DNA of 14,442 nucleotides from CAZUVM01 sp964623885 (GTDB lineage: Bacteria; Verrucomicrobiota; Verrucomicrobiia; Limisphaerales; UBA8199). Position 1 is the stretch's first letter, and each line of letters begins with the position of its first letter. The DNA is taken from the NCBI GenBank assembly GCA_964623885.1, contig CAZUVM010000083.1:1-14442 (forward strand). The letters run 5' to 3'. Under the pieces are notes generated by a model, which was not told where the DNA came from, searched no databases, and was given only the letters and a program-made list of their open reading frames with translations. The position numbers and the translations under genes are program-made. Shown piece after piece: positions 1 to 6,458 of this stretch.

Positions 1-51
1 CATGTTATGGCCGGAAGGCCCGTCGGGGCGGCCCGGCATCGCACAGGAATG

Positions 52-79
52 AATCTAATGCGTTAAACGGACCGGTCAA
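52..79 (-). promoter_or_regulatory. Candidate sigma70-type promoter reading out of the window's left edge
   Basis: Read on the minus strand there is TTGACC (74-79), a 16-nt spacer, and TAGATT (52-57). This is a good vegetative-type promoter. It points towards position 1, where bases 3-1 read ATG on the minus strand, so it could drive a gene that begins at or beyond the window edge. That gene cannot be seen. A GC-rich self-complementary stretch (9-20, GGCC-GGAA-GGCC) lies between. The match is by eye only. Confidence 0.4.
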
Positions 80-112
80 GAAAACTAAACTGATTTTGAG
101 AAAAAGCGGAGC

Positions 113-135
113 CGATAAGCTAAACTAACTTATCG
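113..135 (-). terminator. Possible hflX transcript-end hairpin
   Basis: CGATAAG (113-119) and CTTATCG (129-135) form a perfect 7-bp inverted repeat with a 9-nt loop, about 90 nt downstream of the hflX stop codon. On the minus strand it is followed, after GCTCCGC, by a run of five T. The stem is AT-rich and the T run is offset, so this is a weak terminator candidate at best. Confidence 0.3.
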
Positions 136-225
136 TGCGCATCAGGTGAAAGCCTCAGGACTAAAATCGGCGACGTTTTTTTCGCAAGCGCCGGGGGCCG
201 AATCGCCGCTCCAATCGGCCGCGCC

Positions 226-1530
226 TCACGCGGTCTGTAGTTCACGAACCAAAAACGGGGCGAATTCCTGGCGATGATACGGCGGAATTCGGGCCTTGAA
301 TCGAGCAGTGCGGCCGCTGTAATCGCGCTCGACGACCTGGGCAACTTCGTAAAGGCGGGCAATGACGCCCGCGCGGTCGTGCGGTACATTCAGTTCAACG
401 AACTCACGCAGCGGACGCACCTGGCTGGCCAGTTGCTCCAGCAACGACGGTAATCCCTGCCCGTTGGCGGCCGAGATGGCCACGCCATTGGGATGTCGTT
501 CCAGAAACTGCACGGCGCGGCTCTGATCGCCATTCAGCCGGTCCGTTTTGTTGAAAACCATCAAAGTCGGTTTGCCATCGGCGCCGATTTCCTTGAGCAC
601 CGCGTCGACCGACTGGATTTGCTCGTCGGCCTGAGGATGGCTGATATCCACGACATGCAGCAGCAAGTCTGCCTGAACAACTTCTTCGAGCGTGGCTTTG
701 AATGCTTCCACGAGGCCATGGGGCAGTTTCCTGATGAAACCGACTGTGTCCGTGAGCAACACGTTCTGATTGGTCGGCAAATGCAAACGCCGGGTGGTTG
801 GATCCAGCGTGGCGAAGAGTTTGTTTTCTGCCAGCACGTCCGCGCCCGTGAGCGAGTTGAGCAAGGTTGACTTGCCGGCATTGGTATAACCAACGATCGA
901 AGCCAGGGCCCAATGATTGCGCTGCCGGGCTTGGCGTTGCGTCGAGCGCTGGCGCCGCACGACTTCGAGCTCTTTCTCGATACGCGCGATCCGGTCCTGC
1001 ACACGGCGGCGGTCGGTTTCCAACTGGGTTTCACCTTCACCGCCGCGCATGCCAATGCCGCCTTTTTGCCGCGACAAGTGGCCCCAAAAACCGGTCAGCC
1101 GCGGCAGCAAATGCTGAAGTTGGGCCAGTTCGATCTGCAGCTTGCCTTCGCGGGTGCGAGCACGTTGGGCGAAAATGTCCAGGATGAGCGAGGTGCGGTC
1201 GAGCACCTTGCAATTGAAGACCTTCTCGAGATTGCGGCTTTGGGCCGGGGAAAGCTCGTCATCGAAAATGACGGTATCGACGTCCGCGCGGCGACAAAGC
1301 GCCGCGAACTCATCAGCTTTCCCTTTTCCGATGAAGGTGGTAGCGCAAGGCGCAGCCATTTTTTGGAGGCCGTCACCGACGACTTCGCCGCCGGCAGTGG
1401 CTGCCAACTCGGAAAGTTCATCCAGGGAATCGTGGGTTTCCCAACCTTTGTTGTTGCGGGATTTGAGTTCTACTCCGACCAGGAAGATCCGTTCGGTCCG
1501 CCGGTTGCGGGTTTCGATCAGTGCTTTCAA
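226..1530 (-). CDS. hflX: GTPase HflX (ribosome-associated)
   Basis: Predicted 434-residue cytoplasmic GTPase of the HflX family, which binds the 50S subunit and is known to split or rescue stalled ribosomes under stress. The N-terminal HflX domain (about 15-120) is followed by the glycine-rich linker GGIGMRGGEGETQLE (157-171) typical of the family, a short coiled segment (172-205), and the G domain: G1 GYTNAGKST (214-222), switch threonine in FATLDPTTR (about 241), G3 DTVGF (261-265), G4 NKTD (327-330), G5 near SAANG (353-357). All nucleotide-binding motifs are intact and the length is normal. The start used is TTG at 1530; the frame stays open for 12 codons upstream without ATG or GTG, so the exact N-terminus is uncertain. 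It stands alone, with a folded element (1606-1741) in its upstream region, not with hfq or miaA. Confidence 0.96.
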   Translation of the reverse strand: MKALIETRNRRTERIFLVGVELKSRNNKGWETHDSLDELSELAATAGGEVVGDGLQKMAAPCATTFIGKGKADEFAALCRRADVDTVIFDDELSPAQSRNLEKVFNCKVLDRTSLILDIFAQRARTREGKLQIELAQLQHLLPRLTGFWGHLSRQKGGIGMRGGEGETQLETDRRRVQDRIARIEKELEVVRRQRSTQRQARQRNHWALASIVGYTNAGKSTLLNSLTGADVLAENKLFATLDPTTRRLHLPTNQNVLLTDTVGFIRKLPHGLVEAFKATLEEVVQADLLLHVVDISHPQADEQIQSVDAVLKEIGADGKPTLMVFNKTDRLNGDQSRAVQFLERHPNGVAISAANGQGLPSLLEQLASQVRPLREFVELNVPHDRAGVIARLYEVAQVVERDYSGRTARFKARIPPYHRQEFAPFLVRELQTA

Positions 1531-1605
1531 TTCGCTGCGTTTTTCTGAATAGCTATGATTTCTTCGTCAGGGAAGAAGATAGCACAAGCGGGCTGGGGGA
1601 AAAAG

Positions 1606-1741
1606 TGGCAAAAAGGGGCGAGGCATTCGATAAGGAGATAGGCGCTCCCGCAAGCGGGATGATTGCCATAGGCAGTCCTGACGCCCCGGAACAAGATCTC
1701 GAATCCGGTACTTGGACCGATCGTAATGCCTCGCCCCTCTT
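1606..1741 (-). ncRNA. Candidate structured small RNA upstream of hflX
   Basis: A 13-bp perfect stem (1615-1627 with 1725-1737, GGGGCGAGGCATT and its complement) continues inward for four more pairs (1628-1631 with 1720-1723) past one bulged base. The 88-nt interior also folds: CCCG/CGGG hairpin (about 1647-1660), a 7-bp stem GATTGCC-ATA-GGCAGTC (1661-1677), a GGCG/CGCC pair enclosing both (1641-1644/1682-1685), and CGGT/ACCG (about 1707-1720). On the minus strand the closing stem is followed directly by TTTTT, as in an intrinsic terminator, and TAGTAA (1747-1752) sits at -10 distance from the 5' side, though the -35 is weak. No convincing protein is coded here. It lacks the SRP RNA GGAAGGAAGCAGCC core. 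A divergent 6S-like RNA, an hflX leader, or an unknown RNA are all possible; the plus strand is not excluded. Confidence 0.5.
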
Positions 1742-1775
1742 TGTGTTTACTACAGGACAGTGGAAGCGCAACCGA

Positions 1776-1791
1776 AAGTTGTTCGCAACTT
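1776..1791. terminator. Short hairpin after the lipoprotein gene
   Basis: AAGTTG (1776-1781), loop TTCG, CAACTT (1786-1791): a 6-bp stem located 12 nt past the lipoprotein stop codon. On the minus strand only three T follow, so intrinsic termination would be weak; on the plus strand it is a UUCG-type tetraloop hairpin. It may separate the lipoprotein unit from the candidate RNA downstream. Confidence 0.25.
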
Positions 1792-1802
1792 GTTCACAGG
1801 GC

Positions 1803-1979
1803 TTAGCGCCCTTCGGTCATCGTGCTGGGCAGGCCGTTTTCCCAGCCCTTCGGAGCATTCCAAGGGCGTACCGAAGCGTTGTCACCATCTTCGGTGCTGG
1901 CACAACCGCTGAGCGCAAGCGCCATCGCCGTTACAGCGAAAAGCAAGACCCAACGCAGGTTGGGTAACAAGGTTTTCAT
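1803..1979 (-). CDS. Small lipoprotein (58 aa)
   Basis: A 58-residue protein beginning MKTLLPNLRWVLLFAV. It has a lysine/arginine n-region, a hydrophobic core (about 10-23) and a lipobox LSGC with the cysteine at 26, so it should be lipidated and membrane anchored. The short mature part is polar, with motif RPWNAPKGWENGLPSTM near the C-terminus. Its ATG overlaps the TGA of the coiled-coil protein gene upstream (ATGA, 1976-1979), which indicates translational coupling; there is no own Shine-Dalgarno site. From memory, similar short lipoproteins with a W-N-x-P-K-G-W motif occur in other Verrucomicrobiota, but this is not checked. Function unknown. Confidence 0.82.
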   Translation of the reverse strand: MKTLLPNLRWVLLFAVTAMALALSGCASTEDGDNASVRPWNAPKGWENGLPSTMTEGR

Positions 1980-2785
1980 GAACCCGTGTGGGTGCCTGCG
2001 ACAACGTGATCGTTGTCAGTGACTTCTGGATGAGCCGGAATAACCTGGTCGCCTTCCATGATGTCACCAAGTTGCCAGCCGTTTACGACATTCGCGATAC
2101 TGCGATCCTTCTGCACGCTGCGCACGCGCACTTTGGCAACCAAGTGGCCTTTGCGGTCGACCAACAGCTCGCCCTGCTCACGCACGCCCTGGTCCTGGCC
2201 TATGTTCAGCACAACAAAGTTCCACTTGGGATCGGTGATGAGGACCTGCCCTTTCAAACCGGGCGGCAGGGGCACGACATAATCAGCAATTTCGTAAAGA
2301 TTGAGACGATTCTGAAGCTTATCAATCTGCTGGGCCCGGCGGAGGGCGGTCTGCGCGAGCTGTTTGTTTTCGTCTTCAAGAGCGCGGTACTGCTTGTTCA
2401 TGGCCACGATCTGCTCGGGTTTCAGGCCCGTGCCCTGGTAAGCGGCCAGCTCAGCCTGGGCGTCGTCCCGTTCCTTGCGGGCCTTGTCACGCTCGTCCGT
2501 CGTGACTTGCAGTTTCTTGGTTTTGTCGGCCGCATCGGCTACTGCGCGGTCGCGCTCTTCGGTTGTGGTCTTTAAAACTTCGAGGGTAGTTTTTAGAACA
2601 GCGTTGGTCGCGTTCAAAGCTTGATGGGTTTCCCGCGCGTCTTTCTGTGCGACTTCCTTGGCAGCTTTCTCATCCTCGCGCGCTTTTTCGACCGCGTTGA
2701 TCTTGTCCTTCACCATGGTGAAGTTCAGTGCACCTACGGCAATACCAAAAACGATAGCGGCGATTAGGCAAATTCGGAGCAACAT
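1976..2785 (-). CDS. Membrane-anchored coiled-coil protein with C-terminal beta domain
   Basis: 269 residues. One N-terminal hydrophobic helix (about 4-21) acts as signal anchor. A long charged, alanine/lysine/glutamate-rich segment (about 28-165) has heptad character and should form a coiled coil, with a break around 117-125 (TGLKPEQIV). A compact C-terminal domain follows (about 176-250: GQVLITDPKWNFVVLNIG, then GELLVDRKGHLVAKVRV), probably a small beta barrel like those at the ends of some periplasmic coiled-coil proteins. The coiled coil would place this domain away from the inner membrane. The downstream lipoprotein gene overlaps it, so the two products probably act together at the cell envelope. 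I do not recognise a named family; a role in envelope structure is inference. Confidence 0.85.
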   Translation of the reverse strand: MLLRICLIAAIVFGIAVGALNFTMVKDKINAVEKAREDEKAAKEVAQKDARETHQALNATNAVLKTTLEVLKTTTEERDRAVADAADKTKKLQVTTDERDKARKERDDAQAELAAYQGTGLKPEQIVAMNKQYRALEDENKQLAQTALRRAQQIDKLQNRLNLYEIADYVVPLPPGLKGQVLITDPKWNFVVLNIGQDQGVREQGELLVDRKGHLVAKVRVRSVQKDRSIANVVNGWQLGDIMEGDQVIPAHPEVTDNDHVVAGTHTGS

Positions 2786-2814
2786 GATCGTCTTTCGATT
2801 AAACGTTCAATTCC

Positions 2815-2844
2815 AGCCTACGGCATTTTCCGGGAAGATGTCAA
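2815..2844 (-). promoter_or_regulatory. Sigma70-type promoter of the coiled-coil/lipoprotein unit
   Basis: On the minus strand: a consensus -35 TTGACA (2839-2844), an 18-nt spacer, and -10 TAGGCT (2815-2820), giving a start near 2808 and a 5' leader of about 23 nt before the ATG at 2785. The perfect -35 and correct placement make this the best promoter in the window; the -10 is only fair. Confidence 0.6.
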
Positions 2845-2867
2845 CGGCGCATTCACTCTCATCCTCT

Positions 2868-3032
2868 CATTAACACCCCGCTTCAGCGGGGTGTGGGCAA
2901 AGCGCGATGGAACCCGGAACCGCTTTAGCGGTTTTTTGCCCAGCAACAAGGACTGGGTTTGTGTCTAGAAACCGCTAAAGCGGTTGAACAGGTTGCCCAC
3001 ACACGCCCACCCGCTGAAGCGGGGTGTTAATG
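2868..3032. repeat. 165-bp palindromic MITE/REP-like element
   Basis: The ends are inverted copies: CATTAACACCCCGC at 2868-2881 and GCGGGGTGTTAATG at 3019-3032; the match continues to 23 bp and, after a small gap, also covers TGTGGGCA. Each end itself is a palindrome (ACACCCCGC-TTCA-GCGGGGTGT, 2873-2894; CACCCGC-TGAA-GCGGGGTG, 3008-3026). Inside lie two more palindromes in inverted order, AACCGCTTTAGCGGTT (2918-2933) and AACCGCTAAAGCGGTT (2970-2985). No coding sequence. It sits between divergent genes. The layout fits a non-autonomous mobile repeat or a REP/BIME cluster. No target-site duplication is obvious. Confidence 0.75.
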
Positions 3033-3164
3033 GCACGGCCCTGCCCGAGGAGCTATAGATAATTAACTGGCAATCCCCGACTTCGGCACAGGAGAGGTAA
3101 GGAAGGTTCTCGGGCGCGCAAACGTCTGCCAATCGGCTCTTTTCAACGGCCGCGCCTGTAACTT

Positions 3165-4358
3165 ATGCTGCCGCCGATGCAATACCGGCGTTTTGGCAAA
3201 ACCGAGCTGCGGATGCCAGTCATCTCGTGCGGAGGGATGCGTTACCAGTTCAAATGGCAAGACGTAAAGCCCGCCGAGATACCCGCAGATAACCAGGCGA
3301 ACCTCGAAGCTTGCATCCACCGTGCGCTGGAACTGGGAATCAACCATATTGAAACCGCGCGAGGCTACGGAACCTCGGAAATGCAACTGGGCCGTATTCT
3401 GCCGACCTTGCCGCGGGAGAAACTCCTCGTCCAAACCAAGGTCGCGCCCAAATCCACGGCCCGGGAGTTCGTGCACACGTTCGAGAAGTCCATGGAGTAC
3501 CTGCAGTTGGATTACGTCGATTTGCTTTCGTTGCACGGGATCAATAATCGGGAGCTGCTGAAATATTCACTCCAGCGAAACGGCTGCCTGGCCGCGGCGC
3601 GCAAACTGCAAAAAGAAGGCCGCGCCAGGTTCATTGGGTTTTCCACTCACGCCACGACGGACATCATCCTCGAAGCCATCAACAGCGGGGATTTCGATTA
3701 CGTAAACCTGCACTGGTATTTCGTGAACGACTTGAACTGGCCGGCGGTCAAGGCGGCGCGCGCGCGGGATATGGGCGTCTTCATCATCAGCCCCAACGAC
3801 AAAGGGGGAAAGCTCTATGAACCGCCGCCCAAAATGAAGCAGCTTTGCGCCCCGCTCTCGCCGATGCAGTTCAACGATCTTTACTGTCTGGCACGGCCGG
3901 AGGTGCACACGCTGAGCTGCGGCGTGGCGCGGCCTGGAGATTTCGACGAGCACATTCAGGCGCTGGAGTATTACGGACGAATGGCGGAAACGATCGCGCC
4001 GATCGAACAACGTTTGCGCCAGGAAATGGAACATGTGCTGGGCGCGGATTGGTGCGGGCACTGGCACGAAGGACTGCCTGACTACGTGGCCGCGCCGGGC
4101 CAGGTGAATGTGCAGGAAATACTGCGGCTTTGGACTTATGCGCGGGCCCTGGACCTCGTCGGCTGGGGCAAAATGCGCTACAACCTCCTGGGGCAGGCCG
4201 ATCACTGGTTTCCGGGAGAGAATGCGGCAAAAGTGAGCGAACTAAAATTCGATGGTTGCCTGAGCCGCAGCCGGTTCGCGGAACGAATCCCGCAGATCCT
4301 GAAGGAAGCGCATGAATTGCTGTTTGAGAAACCGGTCCAAAGATTGAGCAGCACCTAA
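3165..4358 (+). CDS. Aldo/keto reductase, COG1453-like, with cysteine-poor C-terminus
   Basis: 397 residues. NAD(P)H-dependent oxidoreductase fold of the aldo/keto reductase superfamily: start of barrel YRRFGKTELRMPVISCGG (7-24), catalytic region HIETARGYGTSE (61-72) with Tyr68 and Glu63 where most relatives have Asp, Lys92 in QTKV, and His124 in LSLHG. In COG1453-type enzymes the C-terminal region normally binds 4Fe-4S clusters through CxxCxxC motifs; here the equivalent part (about 290-385) has only Cys297 and Cys365, so clusters are unlikely. From memory, a subfamily in Cyanobacteria and Verrucomicrobiota shares this WC-x-HW...PGQ-x-N tail. The second Met (residue 5, position 3177) begins the conserved MQYRRFGKTEL and is an equally good start; no clear Shine-Dalgarno site precedes either. 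Substrate unknown. It is transcribed alone. Confidence 0.9.
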   Translation: MLPPMQYRRFGKTELRMPVISCGGMRYQFKWQDVKPAEIPADNQANLEACIHRALELGINHIETARGYGTSEMQLGRILPTLPREKLLVQTKVAPKSTAREFVHTFEKSMEYLQLDYVDLLSLHGINNRELLKYSLQRNGCLAAARKLQKEGRARFIGFSTHATTDIILEAINSGDFDYVNLHWYFVNDLNWPAVKAARARDMGVFIISPNDKGGKLYEPPPKMKQLCAPLSPMQFNDLYCLARPEVHTLSCGVARPGDFDEHIQALEYYGRMAETIAPIEQRLRQEMEHVLGADWCGHWHEGLPDYVAAPGQVNVQEILRLWTYARALDLVGWGKMRYNLLGQADHWFPGENAAKVSELKFDGCLSRSRFAERIPQILKEAHELLFEKPVQRLSST

Positions 4359-4405
4359 TGCTCAGCAACAGCTACACCTTTACAATCGATCTCCGGTTTT
4401 GATCT

Positions 4406-4441
4406 CCCTCTCCTCCTCGGGAGGAGAGGGTCGGGGTGAGG
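4406..4441 (+). repeat. Dispersed hairpin repeat, copy A (possible terminator)
   Basis: CCCTCTCCTCC (4406-4416) and GGAGGAGAGGG (4420-4430) form an 11-bp hairpin with a 3-nt loop, followed by TCGGGGTGAGG. The part 4423-4441 is repeated in reverse orientation at 10553-10571. It lies 48 nt after the aldo/keto reductase stop and may stop or stabilise that transcript, although there is no T run. Hairpin repeats with this CCTCACCCC...CCCTCTCC theme are widespread in bacterial genomes (from memory). Confidence 0.65.
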
Positions 4442-4518
4442 AGGCCATTGTAAGCACATTTCTGTTACACGACACCAAACGTGCAGAGGACCGGCGCTTT
4501 GCGTAATCTGTTCACAGA

Positions 4519-4776
4519 ATGAAACCTAAAGATATCTTTGCGGTGGCGGTGCGGATGATTGGACTGATTTTCCTGTATCAGGGACTTTCAGCCGTGCCCA
4601 CCGCCCTCGCTAATATTTGCCCCATATTCCCGCACATTTACTTCAGGAACGTTTGGCCGGCGTCCGTGCTGGTCGGCTGGCCGCTGGTGCTGGCGTGGTG
4701 GATGGTCCGCGGCGCGCCCTGGCTGATGCGATTGGCGTTTCCGGAAGATGCCACTCGCACAACCGTCCAAGAATAG
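4519..4776 (+). CDS. Small two-helix membrane protein
   Basis: 85 residues. Two hydrophobic segments, about 8-31 (VAVRMIGLIFLYQGLSAVP and on) and about 48-65 (ASVLVGWPLVLAWWMVRG), with a short loop between, predict a small integral membrane protein with a polar C-terminal tail (PEDATRTTVQE). No catalytic motif. I do not recognise a family with a known role; its composition and lack of an overlapping better frame support it as real. No clear Shine-Dalgarno site. It is separated from the reductase by the hairpin repeat, so it is probably transcribed independently. Confidence 0.65.
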   Translation: MKPKDIFAVAVRMIGLIFLYQGLSAVPTALANICPIFPHIYFRNVWPASVLVGWPLVLAWWMVRGAPWLMRLAFPEDATRTTVQE

Positions 4777-4829
4777 GCTTCGGTCTAGGCTTTCTTCGAA
4801 GTTCGGTTTGAATAGCGCGGATTTTATCT

Positions 4830-5057
4830 TTACGCATCTGTCGCTTTCGCCTTTTCCGAGATGACAGGCGCCCCTATCATCCACGAAACGAAGTCTCGTA
4901 ACCGGAGGCTCTTCCCGTCAATCTTTAGTGGTGGCGGCTTCCAATTCTCCCGCATCGGCACGCCGACGAAATGCGTCTGAAAATAGTCCAAGTCTCCCGG
5001 TTTCAAAGAAAGATTCCTCGAATCGGCGGAACGCAAAATCCAAATGTCGCTTACCAT
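4830..5057 (-). CDS. Short Imm11/DUF1629-like putative immunity protein, possibly truncated
   Basis: 75 residues. The stretch PPPLKIDGKSLRLRDFVSW (about 41-59) followed by GAPVISEKAKATDA resembles the 'F...g...D(F)...pviSekak' pattern of Imm11 (DUF1629) immunity proteins, a tentative match. Those are usually clearly longer, and here the frame stops directly after the SEKAK part, so the C-terminal half may have been lost by a frameshift or nonsense change. Unlike most genes here it has a clear ribosome site, AGGAG (5066-5070), 8 nt before the ATG. It follows the Imm22-type gene by 24 nt on the same strand, which fits an immunity array. Its own toxin is not beside it. Confidence 0.55.
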   Translation of the reverse strand: MVSDIWILRSADSRNLSLKPGDLDYFQTHFVGVPMRENWKPPPLKIDGKSLRLRDFVSWMIGAPVISEKAKATDA

Positions 5058-5081
5058 TTACTTTGCTCCTGCTGCCTCGGG

Positions 5082-5444
5082 CTAGAAATCAAAAGCACCA
5101 AGAAAGACAAGCCGTGCCTCGCGACTTATCTTGGGGGACGGCACGTATTCAAATGCGTAAAGAACTACCATGGCGTTCGCAAATTCAAGCCCAATAGCTT
5201 TCCCCTGTCTAACGCACGCGTCCCCAAACGCATTCCATGATGAAAACCCTTGAACCAGACACTTTAACTCGACGGGCCGCTGTTCGACCTTGAGTTCGCG
5301 GCCGAATGCTGGATTTATGTTAAAGTCGAAATCCGAGCCAAAGGCTCCATCGTCGACGTAGGTAAGCAGCGCTTCTTCTGAATGGATATTCCCGGCCCAC
5401 ACGGAAAGTTTCCCACTTCTTAACATTTCCTCATGTCTTCGCAT
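5082..5444 (-). CDS. Imm22-type immunity protein
   Basis: 120 residues from the ATG at 5444. Features in order: SVWAGNIHSEEALLTYVDD (about 13-31), FGSDFDFNINPAFGRE (34-49), a central CLVQGFSSWNAFGDACV, then ANAMVVLYAFEY and a C-terminal FLGAFDF. This order (SEE at the start, SDF.xDF, GFS...F, a hydrophobic strand with LYxFEY, and F-G-xFDF at the end) matches the Immunity protein 22 family, small cytoplasmic proteins that neutralise nuclease toxins of polymorphic toxin systems. The frame is open further upstream to 5702 but that part overlaps the toxin gene and reads as low-complexity noise, so the ATG at 5444, 7 nt after the toxin stop, is chosen. There is no clear Shine-Dalgarno site; translation is probably coupled to the toxin tip. 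Confidence 0.75.
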   Translation of the reverse strand: MRRHEEMLRSGKLSVWAGNIHSEEALLTYVDDGAFGSDFDFNINPAFGRELKVEQRPVELKCLVQGFSSWNAFGDACVRQGKAIGLEFANAMVVLYAFEYVPSPKISREARLVFLGAFDF

Positions 5445-5451
5445 ATATGTA

Positions 5452-6009
5452 TCACTGGTAAGGGTCTTCCGCGTAGTGGCCACCGTTTGTGAACCGAGTC
5501 TCCGGGCGGTATACGTCCGGATCGTTGAGGAAATTATTCCAATCTCCACGCCACCAATTCTCCTGCCAGGCGCGCTTTTGCCAATCACTAAATCTGTACT
5601 GGGGTTCGTGACTGAACTCCCAGGGATCGTTGAATTGGATTTCCTTTCCGGTGTAGCGATCGTAGACCTTGCCATTTCCGCTGGCCTTCTGCGCGGCTTC
5701 AAAGACCTTTTCCCTAACCCCTACGCGCCAAGGTGTCTTCCGAGGGAACATTTCTTCTAACGCCTCTTTGGAAGGGAGCGCACTCGCAGTCGCTTTATTC
5801 CGACATTTGGATTTGCCTAAGAGTCTGCTAAGCCAGCCAGCTTCACTCTGAGCCGCGGCGAGGCGGCCTTCGGGGATGAGGAAATAGATGCCCACCTCTC
5901 CCGCTCTTTCTCCGAGTACCCCGCCGAATTGTTGTTCAGCAGCCTTGATGTAATCTGCAATTTGCTGCCATCCATTAGCAACTTCCGCTGCGGACGTCTT
6001 TATTTCCAA
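5452..6009 (-). pseudogene. Orphan GH-E-type nuclease toxin tip (5'-truncated, apparent frameshift)
   Basis: 185 residues from a TTG that directly follows an in-frame TAA. The C-terminal part (about 94-185) has the layout of the HNH/EndoVII GH-E toxin family: WRVGVREKVFEAAQ, GKVYDRYTGKEI (113-124), then PWEFSHEP (SH134-E in place of the usual GH), VYRPE (167-171), N175, H178 and E181. The first 65 residues (TSAAEVANGWQQIADYIKAA, later GIYFLIPEGR) look like a separate domain of longer toxins. In the neighbouring frame just upstream (about 6095-6000), EPNFSFYKADADVV...NNQIIGNK reads as a natural continuation, so a frameshift near 6000-6007 is likely. No signal, export or Rhs core is attached. 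The matching immunity gene follows 7 nt later. Probably a displaced C-terminal module, not an active delivered toxin. Confidence 0.65.
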
Positions 6010-6098
6010 TTATCTGATTATTTCGCGCGTTATTGGATTTAACGACGTCCGCATCTGCCTTGTAGAAGCTGAAGTTGGGCTCGAGCCCGGCCCGCGGC

Positions 6099-6407
6099 TT
6101 AAACTTCAACCCATTCGAATGTGGGATCGTAGTCGCCAGTTTCAAAGAAGTGCTGGGCGATCTTACATGCCTCCTCGAACGATAAACATTGTGCCGGTTC
6201 GACAGGAGTTGGTGTTCCTCCAAGAAGAAACTCAATGTCGTGCGTCGCACGAACCGTCTTAGTCCTAGCGCATAAATACGGTGGCATGCTGTCCTCCTTG
6301 GTGAACTGCGCGGAAGCGAACCGGCCACCAAGGCCAAACTGCAATCGGTTCCCGCTGGAGGATTCAAGCTCGACAGTATCCAGTCCTTTGTGTTGAAAAC
6401 CGCCCAA
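6099..6407 (-). CDS. Imm1-type immunity protein, fragment without a normal start
   Basis: 102 residues if the TTG at 6407 is used. The C-terminal half, DIEFLLGGTPTPVEPAQCLS then FEEACKIAQHFFETGDYDPT and FEWVEV, matches the Imm1 family pattern (fllgG.ptpv ... s.eeA...a..Ff.tG.......W). Imm1 proteins act against nuclease or deaminase toxins. The preceding LDTVELESSSGNRLQFGLGG also fits. The coding-like frame continues upstream (VHQIGLGG and on) to a TGA at 6459-6461, which is the stop of the previous gene in the same frame, and no ATG or GTG is found in this stretch. The gene has therefore probably lost its start by recombination. No toxin of its own is adjacent: the next tip begins right after its stop codon. 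Confidence 0.6.
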   Translation of the reverse strand: MGGFQHKGLDTVELESSSGNRLQFGLGGRFASAQFTKEDSMPPYLCARTKTVRATHDIEFLLGGTPTPVEPAQCLSFEEACKIAQHFFETGDYDPTFEWVEV

Positions 6408-6458
6408 ACCAATCTGGTGGACGCTCCGCGCGTTTGCTAGCCAGCCCGATTTCGAACC

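Noticed and set aside
913..1548. 211-codon open frame on the plus strand
   Set aside because: It lies fully antisense to hflX, whose GTPase motifs are certain; the frame is open because of high GC.
1606..1741. SRP (4.5S) RNA as the identity of the folded element
   Set aside because: The conserved GGAAGGAAGCAGCC-type core and GGAA apical loop are absent.
1553..1771. 72-codon frame (minus) upstream of hflX and overlapping plus-strand frames
   Set aside because: It runs through the folded RNA candidate, has no protein-like pattern and no ribosome site.
3567..4205. 212-codon frame antisense to the aldo/keto reductase
   Set aside because: Arginine/histidine-rich shadow translation; the plus-strand reductase is clearly the gene.
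5445..5702. N-terminal 86 codons of the longer frame of the Imm22-type gene
   Set aside because: They overlap the GH-E tip in another frame and read as low-complexity Ser/Thr/Arg; the immunity pattern begins after the ATG at 5444.
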